From positions 1 to 13,178 of the forward strand of contig CAZNQG010000093.1 of NCBI GenBank assembly GCA_964575235.1: 13,178 nt of DNA, in the 5' to 3' direction. The translations under genes were made by a program, and so were the position numbers. The DNA is from SM23-62 sp964575235. Lineage in GTDB: Bacteria; Bacteroidota; Bacteroidia; Bacteroidales; SM23-62. Shown in pieces: positions 1 through 9,700 of the stretch (its first letter is position 1; each line of letters begins with the position of its first letter). The notes below the pieces were generated by a model. It was given only the letters and a program-made list of their open reading frames with translations, did no database searches and had not been told where the DNA came from.

Positions 1-924
1 GTACATGGCTGTACCGGAGCCCTCCAGGTAATTGCCTTCGCGTCCCCCCTGGTCCAGCACCTGGTACCAGACGCCGGATTCGGGATCTCTCACTCCCAGC
101 AGGGCTTCACAGGTCTGGTCCAGCACCCCGATTATGGAATCACGTTTCGGGTGATCCTCGGGCAGGTATTCGAGGATGTCGACCAGGGCCATGACATACC
201 ATCCTATGGAGCGGCTCCAGAAGTTGGGGGACTGCCCCGTCTCCGGGTTGCTCCATCGCTGCTCCCTGCTTTCGTCCCATGCATGGTACAGCAGACCGGT
301 TTCCGGATCGAGGGTCTTTTGTTGGATCAGCAGGACCTGGTGGGCTACGGTGTCGAACCATTCAGGCTGGTCGAACTCCGCGGCATACTGCGCCAGGAAT
401 GCGCTTCCCATGTAGATCCCGTCCAGCCACATCTGCCAGGGATAGATCTGCTTGTGCCAGAAGCCGCCGGTGTGGGTTCTGGGATGGTGCTTCATCTGGT
501 CGGCCAGGGTTACCACGGCGATCCTGTATTTTTCCTCGCCGGTCCGCTTATAGAGGGTGATCAGGTTTTTGCCGGGATTGATGTTGTCTATGTTGTATGA
601 TTCCTTTCGGTAGGTACGGATGCTGCCGTCGTCCCGGATGAAGTAATCCATGTACTGCTTCATGTATTCGGAATAGGCCGGGTCGACGGATCCCAGCCGG
701 TCGATGGCCATGGCGAGGAAGGCCAGGTCGTAGGACCAGCGGATGCGTTTGCGCCCGTTGTAATGCCCCAGGGTATCGTTGCGCTGGATGACGGCATCGG
801 CCATCCGTAGGCTCCACTTTTCTCCCTCCTTCCCTGCCCCGGCGGCCTGCCCGCAGCCGTAGGGCAATACCTGCAGGAATCCCGGGATCCCAAGCAATAA
901 GGCTATAAGCAACGATTTTTTCAT
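1..924 (-). CDS. GH105 unsaturated rhamnogalacturonyl/glucuronyl hydrolase, partial (C-terminus beyond left edge)
   Basis: The frame is open from an ATG at 924-922 to base 1, giving 308 residues without a stop. Family members remove the 4,5-unsaturated uronic acid left at the non-reducing end of oligosaccharides by pectin or ulvan lyases, using hydration chemistry. Visible GH105 (YteR/YesR-like) landmarks are NIDNINPGK near residues 111-119, GGFWHKQIYPWQMWLDG at 153-169, LYHAWDES at 212-219, FWSRSIGWY at 235-243 and YQVLDQGGREGNYLEGSG at 287-304. D168 aligns with the catalytic Asp143 known for YteR, and D113 with its second conserved Asp. The N-terminus MKKSLLIALLLG is a signal peptide. C24 follows a poor lipobox (PYGC), so lipidation is uncertain. 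It lies 13 bases downstream of the large hydrolase gene, so the two are probably co-transcribed. The family call is firm; the substrate is inferred. Confidence 0.93.
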   Translation of the reverse strand, partial: MKKSLLIALLLGIPGFLQVLPYGCGQAAGAGKEGEKWSLRMADAVIQRNDTLGHYNGRKRIRWSYDLAFLAMAIDRLGSVDPAYSEYMKQYMDYFIRDDGSIRTYRKESYNIDNINPGKNLITLYKRTGEEKYRIAVVTLADQMKHHPRTHTGGFWHKQIYPWQMWLDGIYMGSAFLAQYAAEFDQPEWFDTVAHQVLLIQQKTLDPETGLLYHAWDESREQRWSNPETGQSPNFWSRSIGWYVMALVDILEYLPEDHPKRDSIIGVLDQTCEALLGVRDPESGVWYQVLDQGGREGNYLEGSGTAMY

Positions 925-937
925 GATGATGTTACGG

Positions 938-3900
938 TTAATGGGTTCCGGCAACGGTGATCTGCACCGGTTCCAGGAATCCGAACGGAATATGGTAGTA
1001 AGTATCGGTCCACAATTTCAGGTCTTCGCCCTTTTTGCGAAGATCGTACCAGTTGCGGTCCCCCGGCGGATCCGGGAATCCCCCCGCCCCCGTGAAGCTG
1101 TCGGGGCCGACCCGGGTGAGCTCGGCTCCCGGGTGGTGGTGGGGACCGAGCAGGTTGCGCAGGGAATTGACCAGGGTGATCTTCAGAATGTTCTCCCCGG
1201 TACGAAGTAAGGGGGTGATTTCCACCCGGTATGGCGACCAGTAAAGGCTGCCGGCGGATTTCCCGTTGACCTCGACCCGGCATGCGATGGCCTCGGTGTT
1301 TGGCATTTCCAGGAAGTAATCCGCTCCCTGCCGGACGGAATCCAGGCTGAACCGTTTAAGCATTTCAAACTCCCCTGCATAAAAGGGGTATCCTTCCGGG
1401 GTAAGGTCCCCGCCGAAGACATCCCCCTCCGCGACCAGGGTAAATCCCGCGAATCCATGGACAGGCCTGGGGATCATATCGCCGGTGGCGTTCCGCCAGC
1501 TATCCATGGTCATGACCGGGAAGGAAACCTCCACGCCGAAATCGCCCGTCAGGTATATGCTTTCGATCTCCGTGCCGTACCGTTTCTCCGGGATCTCGCT
1601 TCCCGGGACGGCATGTATGAAATCCAGGGCAAGTTCGATCTCGTTGTCGCCCTCTTTCAGGAGCGCCGTGATGTCGGTACTGCGGAAACCTTGGTCCAGC
1701 CACCAGTCTTTATCCGCGAATGCAAGGTCCAGGCCGTTCACCTTTACGGACCGGTATATCCCGGGTTCCTCTATCACCAGGCGGCAGGAGCCGGGAATAA
1801 CGCTGATTTGCACCGGGTATTTCAGGGTCAGGGGACCCGAATAGGCTTCCGCTTCGAACCGGCTGCTGATCCCGATGACCGGCTCGGGCTCCGAAAAATT
1901 CTTGCCCCCGTCCGTGGAATACAGGGCAAAATCCAGGGTTATGGCATTGGCCTGCAGCCGCCCGCCTTCCCAGTCCCCGTCCAGGACCAGCACAGTTTTC
2001 CTATCAGGGGGCAGCCTGTAGGGCAGAACACCTGGCAGGTCTTTCCCTGCATTTTCGTCGCTCAGCCAGACCAGGGAAGACGAGGGAACCTCGATTTCGC
2101 AGCCCTCTCCCCCCGTATCGGGCAGGCGATAACATTTACCGGCGGAAGGGTCCCACAGCAGCATGCCGCCGGCCAGGCGGTCCGATTTGAAAAGGACCCG
2201 GATGGTTTCGGTGTGGGAGGAATTGTAAAGCAGCACGATGTACCCCTGCCCGGTCCGCCGCACGTGCGACCAGATCTTCTCCGCACCATCTCCGTCCAGC
2301 ATTACAGGGGATTTTACATATGCGGGCAGCTCAACCGGAAGGCTGCCGGCTTCCATGTCGGTTACCCTTTCCCTGAGCGCAGCCAGCCGTTCCTCGGCCT
2401 CCCTCCCATCCAGGTATACCGGGAATCTTCCCGTGTTGAAGAGCCTGCCTCCCTGCCCGGACAGTTCCATCAGCAGCTCGAGGGTGCTTCCCCGGATTTC
2501 GATCATGTCCGGAAGGATTACGTTTGCATAGGCCATGGCCCCGACCACCAGCCTTCCGTACTCCACCCTGGCCGTGTCGGCAAGGATCTGTTCGTCCCCC
2601 AGATCGTAATCATAATGGGCCTTCTGCAGTGCCTCCATCAGGTCCAGGAGTCCCCCGCTGAAATTCCCGTCGTCCTTTCCCTTGATGTATTCGCTTTCCA
2701 GGGGATGGATGACCAGGAACTGCGGATCGTACCGTCCGACGGTGGTTGCATAAGAGATCCTTCCCAGGTAATCCTCGATGGCCTTATTGTATTTCCAGTA
2801 GGGCTGGTGGTAAGAGAAGGTGGGCGGGTAATCCCGCTTACGCACACCGGCCATGCTGTAAAGGGTCAGGTGGGGACAGAAATGGTTCACTCCCAGGATG
2901 GCGTGCCAGCCGGCGATCCACTTGCGGTCCTCGAAATTCATGTTCTGCCCGCTTATCCCGAAGATTTCGCTCAGCCTCCTGGCTTTGCCGTACTGGTTGG
3001 CGGCACTGCTGAGGCTGCGGGCCGTGATCAGCCGGTCCCGTATGGTCAGTCCCAGGTGATCCATCCCCGGCTGCTGCATATTGCGGTAATGCAGCATTGC
3101 GTTGCCGATGCGGTCCCTCACCTTCTCCAGGACATCCTCTCCCAGGTAATGCCCTGTGAAAACGTTTTCAGTTCGGGCGCAAAAAAAAGAGACCTGTTTC
3201 GAAAAGCTTTCCTCGAACTGCAGGGCGACGGCCCGGTAATAATCCAGCCTCACCTGCCTCCAGTTGTCTTTCTCCTCGAAAAGCAGGAGCAGGTCGACGG
3301 ACAGCTCCCTCCCGCAGGTTCGGTTGTAGCGTTCCTCCACCCAGGGAGAATAGCTCAGAACTCCTTCGTGGGGGGTGTCGCGGTCGAAATACCGGGCATG
3401 GATATGCGGCTCGTCAGTGAATATGCCGAAACCGGGACCTCCCTTGCTGACGGAGTATCTTTCGGCGTAGGGAATGTAGGCCTGGCGGATGAATTCCGCC
3501 ACGGCTTCGGGATTGAACAGGTCCACGTAGCAGGAACCGTAAAACCGGGGCTGTCCCATCTGCATGGTATATTCCACATAGCGGTATCGCTCGTCTTCGG
3601 CCAGGACCCTGGACCCTTCCGGCAGGGGGGTGTCCCTTTGGAGCCTTGCCAGGCATTTGGCGCGGTATTCCGGTCCCACGGCCGGAACCGCCCCGCCTGC
3701 GTATCCGCTCGGCCAGTTGTACTCGTCGTAGAACCATGCATGAAGCCCGGATTTCCCGGCCGCTTTAACGGCCGCATCCATTACCTCCCACCAGTCCTCC
3801 CCCATGTATTCGGTGAGCAGTCCCGTGCGGGCATGCAGGTAGCATCCGCCCAGTCCCGCTTCCCTGAACCCTTTGATCTGGGCGGATATTTCATGCTTAT

Positions 3901-4123
3901 CCAGCCGCCCGTTCAGGGAATAAAAGGGAAAGGAACGGTACCCGGAAGGCGGGTCCAGGAAAACGGAATATTCGAGTTCCTCCTGGAAACCGGGTATGGC
4001 CTGCTGCTGGGACGCATGCCTGGTATCCGTGCTGCAAGCATATAAGAAAAAGAGAAGAACGGGCATAAACCACTGCGGACAGGCCCGTAAACCTCGATAC
4101 TTTTTTATGTGGACTTCAGCCAT
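938..4123 (-). CDS. Large exported lipoprotein glycoside hydrolase, GH106-like / GH2-related (putative alpha-L-rhamnosidase class)
   Basis: This is a 1061-residue protein. After a basic start, a hydrophobic run ends in the lipobox LYAC (C30), so it should be a lipoprotein, probably facing the periplasm or surface. Residues about 55-480 look like a TIM-barrel catalytic region: PPSGYRSFPFYSLNGRLDK, then YDEYNWPSG (132-140), GIFTDEPH (233-240), a long GVNHFCPH-to-DYPPTFSYHQPYWKYN segment (411-446) and VIHPLESEY (471-479). E238 in TDEP is a plausible acid/base, by inference only. Residues about 500-570 resemble a GATase-like beta-galactosidase trimerisation fold. Two jelly-roll, GH2-type sugar-binding modules follow near 755-865 and 915-995, the last with VEVNGKSAGSLYWSPYRVEIT. 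This layout is shared by GH106 rhamnosidases and several uncharacterised relatives, so the exact activity is open. The start at 4123 is chosen because it keeps basic residues before the signal; M20 is an alternative. It is the first gene of a pair with the GH105 gene. Confidence 0.8.
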   Translation of the reverse strand: MAEVHIKKYRGLRACPQWFMPVLLFFLYACSTDTRHASQQQAIPGFQEELEYSVFLDPPSGYRSFPFYSLNGRLDKHEISAQIKGFREAGLGGCYLHARTGLLTEYMGEDWWEVMDAAVKAAGKSGLHAWFYDEYNWPSGYAGGAVPAVGPEYRAKCLARLQRDTPLPEGSRVLAEDERYRYVEYTMQMGQPRFYGSCYVDLFNPEAVAEFIRQAYIPYAERYSVSKGGPGFGIFTDEPHIHARYFDRDTPHEGVLSYSPWVEERYNRTCGRELSVDLLLLFEEKDNWRQVRLDYYRAVALQFEESFSKQVSFFCARTENVFTGHYLGEDVLEKVRDRIGNAMLHYRNMQQPGMDHLGLTIRDRLITARSLSSAANQYGKARRLSEIFGISGQNMNFEDRKWIAGWHAILGVNHFCPHLTLYSMAGVRKRDYPPTFSYHQPYWKYNKAIEDYLGRISYATTVGRYDPQFLVIHPLESEYIKGKDDGNFSGGLLDLMEALQKAHYDYDLGDEQILADTARVEYGRLVVGAMAYANVILPDMIEIRGSTLELLMELSGQGGRLFNTGRFPVYLDGREAEERLAALRERVTDMEAGSLPVELPAYVKSPVMLDGDGAEKIWSHVRRTGQGYIVLLYNSSHTETIRVLFKSDRLAGGMLLWDPSAGKCYRLPDTGGEGCEIEVPSSSLVWLSDENAGKDLPGVLPYRLPPDRKTVLVLDGDWEGGRLQANAITLDFALYSTDGGKNFSEPEPVIGISSRFEAEAYSGPLTLKYPVQISVIPGSCRLVIEEPGIYRSVKVNGLDLAFADKDWWLDQGFRSTDITALLKEGDNEIELALDFIHAVPGSEIPEKRYGTEIESIYLTGDFGVEVSFPVMTMDSWRNATGDMIPRPVHGFAGFTLVAEGDVFGGDLTPEGYPFYAGEFEMLKRFSLDSVRQGADYFLEMPNTEAIACRVEVNGKSAGSLYWSPYRVEITPLLRTGENILKITLVNSLRNLLGPHHHPGAELTRVGPDSFTGAGGFPDPPGDRNWYDLRKKGEDLKLWTDTYYHIPFGFLEPVQITVAGTH

Positions 4124-4341
4124 GGATTCCCCGGTTCACTTCCTGTCGAAAATAATGAATTGCGGAGAATTTTCATAATTAAACCACAGGGAGGCAAATT
4201 GGAAAACTTGTCTATACTACAAGTTCCAGATCGTTGCCTGGAAAACAGCTGATCATTATTGGCGGGGGGTCAATTCGAACCGGAAGAAGGCTCGGTTTTT
4301 TAAAACTTCCACCTGGAACAACTCTTTCTCATCCGGTTGAA
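4124..4341. promoter_or_regulatory. Intergenic region upstream of the hydrolase pair
   Basis: These 218 bases separate the end of the PP2C gene from the start of the GH106-like gene, both on the minus strand. The region must hold the end of the signalling transcript and probably the hydrolase promoter. I see an exact inverted repeat at 4205-4225, listed separately. I see no convincing GC-rich terminator with a T run, and no clear match to the Bacteroidota promoter pattern (TTTG, about 20 bases, then TAnnTTTG). The nearest candidate on the minus strand is TAATTATG, just downstream of the repeat. Confidence 0.35.
4205..4225. repeat. Exact inverted repeat AACTTGT-N7-ACAAGTT upstream of the hydrolase operon
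   Basis: The 7-base arms are perfect and the 7-base spacer is CTATACT. The repeat lies 82-102 bases upstream of the hydrolase ATG at 4123. The shape suits a dimeric regulator's operator. On the minus strand the right arm runs into TTTT, so a weak terminator of the PP2C transcript is the alternative. It is a single copy, so the function is inferred. Confidence 0.4.
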
Positions 4342-5547
4342 TCAGAATCGAATCCCGAGAACCGACACATCATCAATTTGCTCCTGGTCTTTTTTCCAGT
4401 CGTAGAACGCCTGCCGCATAATGTCCGATTGCCGGGAACAGGGATCGTTGCGTATTGAACCCAGCAGCTCGGTTAATCTTCTGGTTGAGAATTTCTTGCC
4501 CGAATCGCCACCAAACTGGTCCGTGTAGCCGTCCGTAAGCATATAGATCGCATCGCCCTTTGACAGTTTGATGTTGTGATTGTTCAGTGCCAGAGCATCA
4601 TAATCAACGTCCCCGATGGTCACCCTTTCTCCTCTGATGCTTTGCATTTCTCCCTTTTTGAAAAGGTAAATTGTATGGTTCGCACTGCAACATTCCATGG
4701 TATTTCCTGATGGAAACAGCCTGCACAGGGTTATATCCATGCCGTCGAACACGGGACATTCTGTTTTTTTCTTTTGCAGGGCGTTTTTTAGAAACTGGTG
4801 AAGGTGATTTAATATTTCGTTCGGATTTGTCAGTCCGTATTCATCCACGGCCTGGTTAAGGCCCGTATAACCGAGCATGCTCATGAATGCGCCCGGCACG
4901 CCGTGACCGGTGCAATCGGCCACCGCGACCAGTACGCTGTCGTCAATTTCCTTGATCCAGTAAAAATCTCCGCTTACGATGTCGCGGGGTAAATAAAGTA
5001 TAAAATAATCCGGCAGTAATTTCTCAACCAGTTCAGGCGGCGGAAGGATGGCGTTCTGGATCCGGCTCGCATACTGAACGCTGTATGTCAACAGCTTATT
5101 CTTCAGGGTTATTTCCTCCAGGTAATTTTCAATATCGTCATGAGCCTTTTTAAGCATTAAATGCGTCGAGACCCTGGCAAGCAGTTCCTTCTTGTTGAAG
5201 GGTTTGGTAATATAATCGACGGCACCGGTATCGAATCCCTGGACAATACTTTCCGTATCGGTCCTGGCAGTCAGAAAAATGATGGGTATGGAACCGTTTT
5301 CGGGATCTTTCCTGATCTCGCGGCAGACTTCGTATCCATCCATTCCCGGCATCATTACATCCAGGAGTATAAGCTTAAAATCCCGCTCACGGATCCATTC
5401 AAGGGCCGTCTCCCCGTTGGTAGCAAACTCCGCCTCAATGCCTTCTTCCAGCAACATCTGCCCGACAACCTGCAGATTTTTCGGATTGTCATCCACGATT
5501 AATACGGGTGTATGGCCCATATCCCGTTGAAGTTTTTTACCTGTCAT
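4342..5547 (-). CDS. Response regulator with PP2C (RsbU/SpoIIE-type) phosphatase output
   Basis: The 401-residue protein starts with a receiver domain (about 14-130). It has the acidic pair D19/D20, phosphoacceptor D63 in LILLDVMMPGMDG, T93 and K115 in TKPF. A helical linker (130-165) leads into a SpoIIE/RsbU-type PP2C domain (about 170-401). Metal-binding signatures are present: SGDFYW (D194), VADCTGHGVPGAFMS (D211), MLTDGYTD (D339) and QIDDVSVLG (D392/D393). Proteins of this form dephosphorylate a phosphoserine on an anti-sigma-factor antagonist when the receiver is phosphorylated. No antagonist or anti-sigma gene is in the window, so the target is unknown. It is the last gene of the signalling operon, 39 bases after the REC-kinase gene. 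No clear SD precedes either ATG; M10 (GHTPVLIVDD follows) is an alternative start very close to the receiver. Confidence 0.93.
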   Translation of the reverse strand: MTGKKLQRDMGHTPVLIVDDNPKNLQVVGQMLLEEGIEAEFATNGETALEWIRERDFKLILLDVMMPGMDGYEVCREIRKDPENGSIPIIFLTARTDTESIVQGFDTGAVDYITKPFNKKELLARVSTHLMLKKAHDDIENYLEEITLKNKLLTYSVQYASRIQNAILPPPELVEKLLPDYFILYLPRDIVSGDFYWIKEIDDSVLVAVADCTGHGVPGAFMSMLGYTGLNQAVDEYGLTNPNEILNHLHQFLKNALQKKKTECPVFDGMDITLCRLFPSGNTMECCSANHTIYLFKKGEMQSIRGERVTIGDVDYDALALNNHNIKLSKGDAIYMLTDGYTDQFGGDSGKKFSTRRLTELLGSIRNDPCSRQSDIMRQAFYDWKKDQEQIDDVSVLGIRF

Positions 5548-5586
5548 AGTTGGAGCGACACTTCAGGTCGTAACGATTTGCCCGCT

Positions 5587-6756
5587 TCACTTCATACCGT
5601 CCCCGGCCTTGAAGATCAATTTCACGCTGGCCCCGGCATTCTTGTTGTTCTTGATTTCTATCCTGGCATCATGCGCATCCACGATCATTTTAACCAGGGC
5701 AAGGTCAAGTCCGATGTTCATATTGATATGCTGTTCTCCCGGTGCAAAAAGCCGGAACAGCTTGTTAAGCGCTTCCTCGGAAAATCCGGGACCTTCGTCG
5801 CTAATCGTACAGTATATTCCTTCCCCGTTCTTTCCGGTCCGGATCAGTATCTCTCCTCCCTTGTTCGAATATTTCACTGCATTGGACAAAATATTGACCA
5901 TGCATATCTTCAGCAGCCCGTGATCACCTGAGATCTCAGGTTTCCCATGGAGCATTTCCCTTTTTATTTTCAGATCTTTCTCCCTGATCTTTTCATCGTA
6001 TTCAGTCAGTGCATCATCGAGCAGGTCCTCCAGAACAACCGCCTGTCTTTTGATGGGTTGCTTCTGAGTCCTCAGGCTGGTTATGGTCAGGGCAGCCAGG
6101 GAAAACTTCTCCAGTCTTGTTACGGATATGTCAAGGATATTCAATAATTCGGTCAAATCGCCGGAACCGATCCTGTCTTTTAACAGCTTAAGCGGACCGA
6201 CGATTCCGTTAAGAGGTGTACGGATCTCGTGACTGATGATGCTCAGAAACTCCGTCTTTGCATTATCAAGGTGGAGAAGTTCCTCGTTGGCTTTCTTAAG
6301 TTCCAAGGTTCTTTCTTTGACCTTTTCCTCCAGCCACCGGTTGACAGATTTGAGCTTCTCCCGGCTATGTCTTAGTTCCAGGTGGGTATTTACCCGCGCA
6401 AGCAGTTCCCGGGTGTCGAAAGGTTTGGTTACATAATCCTGGGCTCCCAGTTTGAATCCTTCCACAATGCTGCTTTTATCTACTTCCGCCGTCAGGAAAA
6501 TGATCGGGACATCATCGTACTTTGGATTTGACCGAAGTTTTTTACACACGTCAAAACCGTTGAGCCCGGGCATCATGACATCCAGCAATATCAGGTCGAA
6601 CATCTGGTTTTTGATCCATTCAAGGGCTCCCTTACCGTCGATGGCAAACTCGACATTATGATGTTTTGTTTCAAGCATCTTGCCAAGTACCTCCAGGTTC
6701 TTTGGATTATCGTCGACGATCAGTATTGCTGATCCGGGTGCTGTATTTTCGCTCAT
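5587..6756 (-). CDS. Response regulator-histidine kinase fusion (REC-HisKA-HATPase)
   Basis: The 389-residue cytoplasmic protein carries an N-terminal receiver (about 9-125) with D15/D16, phosphoacceptor D59 in LILLDVMMPG, T90 and K111 in TKPF. A coiled coil rich in K and E follows (130-168). The HisKA helix has H176 in SIISHEIRTPLNG, and the HATPase domain spans about 240-385. The N box (NILSNAVKYS, 288-297) and G1 box (SDEGPGF, 319-325) are good. The usual G2 box (GTGLGLA) is instead NIGLDLALVK at 347-356, so ATP-lid function is doubtful. REC-first kinases usually take phosphate from an upstream kinase and so change their own activity. It lies 17 bases downstream of the large hybrid kinase and 39 upstream of the REC-PP2C gene, so it probably sits between them in a phosphorelay; that order of flow is inference. 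Confidence 0.93.
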   Translation of the reverse strand: MSENTAPGSAILIVDDNPKNLEVLGKMLETKHHNVEFAIDGKGALEWIKNQMFDLILLDVMMPGLNGFDVCKKLRSNPKYDDVPIIFLTAEVDKSSIVEGFKLGAQDYVTKPFDTRELLARVNTHLELRHSREKLKSVNRWLEEKVKERTLELKKANEELLHLDNAKTEFLSIISHEIRTPLNGIVGPLKLLKDRIGSGDLTELLNILDISVTRLEKFSLAALTITSLRTQKQPIKRQAVVLEDLLDDALTEYDEKIREKDLKIKREMLHGKPEISGDHGLLKICMVNILSNAVKYSNKGGEILIRTGKNGEGIYCTISDEGPGFSEEALNKLFRLFAPGEQHINMNIGLDLALVKMIVDAHDARIEIKNNKNAGASVKLIFKAGDGMK

Positions 6757-6773
6757 GGTATAAAAATTTTGAC

Positions 6774-9700
6774 TCAGGTTTGTTCATCCTTTTCCAGGTT
6801 ACCTACAATGGTCGTGAATTTCTGAAGCAGGATCAGCATCGCCTCAATGTTGAATCCATCAATGGCTGTAAGCAGCTTGTGACCGTATGTGCTCAGCTGA
6901 GTCGCATTATGCCTGTCTCCAAGCGACTTCAGGTCCTCTGCGAATTTTTTTATTTCACTCCTGGGCTGCCTCTTCGAGAATCCTTCCCAAACGGGCGTCA
7001 TTTCCGTTTTAAGGGTATCGAGCAGCTTTACAGGCTCCTTTATAGGTATTTGCGGGGTCGCTCCGGCAGCGGATTCTTCAGGAGCGGCCTTCGATTCTTC
7101 TTTTTTCTCATGGTGAAGGTAATTCATCAGTTCGATGTACAATTCCGCAATCTGCACAGGTTTCATGATAAATCCACTGAAATCGCTTTGTAGAATTTTC
7201 TCTTTCTGAGATTTAAAGACGGAGGCCGAGTAGGCGATAACCGGGATGTGGTTCAATTTCCTGGACCTCTTTACTTTCTCCATGAATTCGAACCCGTCCA
7301 TACCGGGCATCCTGATGTCCACGATGATAAGATCCGGCACGACTTTACGGGCAATCTCCAGACCTTGCTGTCCGTTTTCCGCTTCAATCACGGTCAGGGA
7401 AGTCTGGCTCAGGGCATCGCTGAGGAATCTCCTGTTGTGCTCTACGTCGTCTATGACCAGAAGAGTGGCTTCCTCGAAAACAACGGTGTTGGTATCCAGG
7501 TACAACTGGGGATCGATTCGTTCAAAATTCCGGCGATAGGCAACATCCGGGATCAGGATTCTGAATGTGCTCCCTTTATTTATTTTGGATTTGACGCTTA
7601 TGGTCCCGTTCATCAATCCGACCAGCCTTTTTGTAATGGCCAGGCCCAGTCCCGTTCCCCCGAACTTTTTTGACATCTGCCCGTCCTGTTGCCGGAAGGA
7701 TTCAAAGATGAGCTCCTGGTATTCTTTCGAGATCCCGATCCCGGTATCCCTCACTTCCATTACAAGGTCCACATATTCCTCCACCTTCTCCTTGCTGTAT
7801 TCCAGGATTTGGGGATTTTCCGTCCACACCGAAAGGGTCACGAAACCTTTCTCGGTGAATTTTATCGCGTTGCCGAGGAGGTTGACCAGGATCTGCCTGA
7901 GCCTGGTTTCATCAATGTAGATCCCTTCCGGCAGGCTTGATGAAAGTTCAACATTGAAATCAAGTCCCTTCTGTTCCACCTTGAAGGTAAAAATGTTCTT
8001 CAATTCTTCGAAGAAATACCTTGAATTGACGAATTCGAACTGCAGCTCCAGTTTACCCGCTTCGATTTTCGAAAGGTCCAGGATGTCGTCGATAAGCTGC
8101 AGCAGGCTTTTGCTGCTGGTCCGGATAGACTGCAGGTATCCGGCCTGGGCCTCATCCCGGACCAGGGACTCAAGCAGGTCTGCATAACCGATAACGGCAT
8201 TCATCGGGGTCCTGATTTCATGGCTCATGTTGGCCAGGAATTCGCTTTTCGCCCGGTTGGCGATATCGGCCGCCTCCTTGGCCTTCCGAAGTTCCTCCTC
8301 ACGGCGTTTCTTCTGCAGCAGTTCCCACATTCCCTCCATGTACAGGGAGAGCTGGTTCTGGTCGGTACTGTTGTAAGGCCGTTCCTTGTTGCCAACGCCT
8401 GCCACAGCAACGACCTCTTTCCCCTCGAAAACCGGAACGCTCATATGCCTTTTTACCGGGAAGTGGCCCTCGGGATATCCTTTTTTCCCCCGTACGTTCT
8501 GGTAGTCATTATGGATCACGGGGTTCTTTTTCCGTACGCAATCGGCCCAGATCCCCGCCATGTCAAGGGGATAATGTTCATCCTTTTCGGCGTTGCATTC
8601 CTTCAGGGTGTCCCTGGACCATTTGTTCAGGCTTATGGTCTGCTGGTCTTCATTGACAAAATGCAGGTAGCCTACCTCGCTCTGGGTGAGTTTAACAGCC
8701 TCCTCGAGCGCATAATCCATGATCTCATCTTCGGTAGCATTCTGCATCTGGTTCAGTTTCAACAGACTCTGCAGGCGTTCTTCGTTGAGCTTGAGTGCTT
8801 CTTCCGCTAACTTGCGGTCGGTGATGTCTTTAGAGATCCCATAGGTGCCGATAATCTTGCCTTCCTCATCCATCAGCGGCATCTTGACCGTTGAAACCCA
8901 CCTGATTCTGCCGTCCGGCCATGTTTCGTACTCTTCTTTCGTAATGGATTTGCCTGTTTCAATAATCCTTTGCTCATCTTCAAAGGCCTCCCTGGCATGT
9001 TCATCGGTGAAGAAATCGAAATCCGTCTTATCGATCATTTTTTCGGGACTGCCTGCTCCGAAAAATTCTGCCATGGAACGGTTCACCTTCGTAAACCTGC
9101 TGTTCAGGTCCTTGAAATAAATATTGTCCGGAACGTAGTTCAGGAAAGAGTCCACCAGATACCGTTCCCGTTCCAGTTCCATCAGGGCCTTCTTCCGGAT
9201 GGAGATGTCGAGGATGATTCCGTCCAGGTGATCCACTTCCCCGCTGGTATTCCTGATGATCCGGCCTTGTTCCTGTACCCATACCGTTTTCCCTGCCTTA
9301 TTCACCAGCCTGTATTCGATCTTATATTTCCCGGATTTATATTTTAAAGCCTTAAAAATTGTTTTCTCAACCAGTTCCCTGTCCTCCGGACAGATTATGC
9401 TAGAAAACGATCGGACTTTATTCGAGATAAAGTCCGAAGCCGGGTACCCGCAAAGCAATTCCACGTTCCCGCTCAGGTAAAGCATTGTCCATTCCTTGTC
9501 CATTTTGCAGCGGTATACTGCCCCGGGCAGGTTTTCGATCAGGTTCCTGAACCTTTCACTGATCCTTTCAGTTTCCCTTTCCGCCTGTATCCTGACCTGG
9601 ACCTCCTTCCGCAGGGAGACATTCTTTTTTTGCAGGGCCTCGGTCCTCCTTTTTACCAGCTCCTCAAGCTGTCCCCTGTGATTCAGGGATTCCCTCTCGG

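Noticed and set aside
151..600. 149-codon plus-strand frame near the left edge
   Set aside because: Lies opposite the GH105 frame, which carries clear family motifs right through this stretch.
1457..4045. An 862-codon open frame on the plus strand opposite the large hydrolase gene
   Set aside because: The minus-strand frame has a lipobox, domain order and catalytic-type motifs, while the plus-strand product has no recognisable domain and is rich in Pro, Gly, Val and Gln. Long antisense open frames are common opposite GC-rich genes with strong codon bias.
8220..8810. 196-codon plus-strand frame opposite the GAF/HisKA part of the hybrid kinase
   Set aside because: Fully inside a well-supported kinase gene on the other strand; no domain or start signal of its own.
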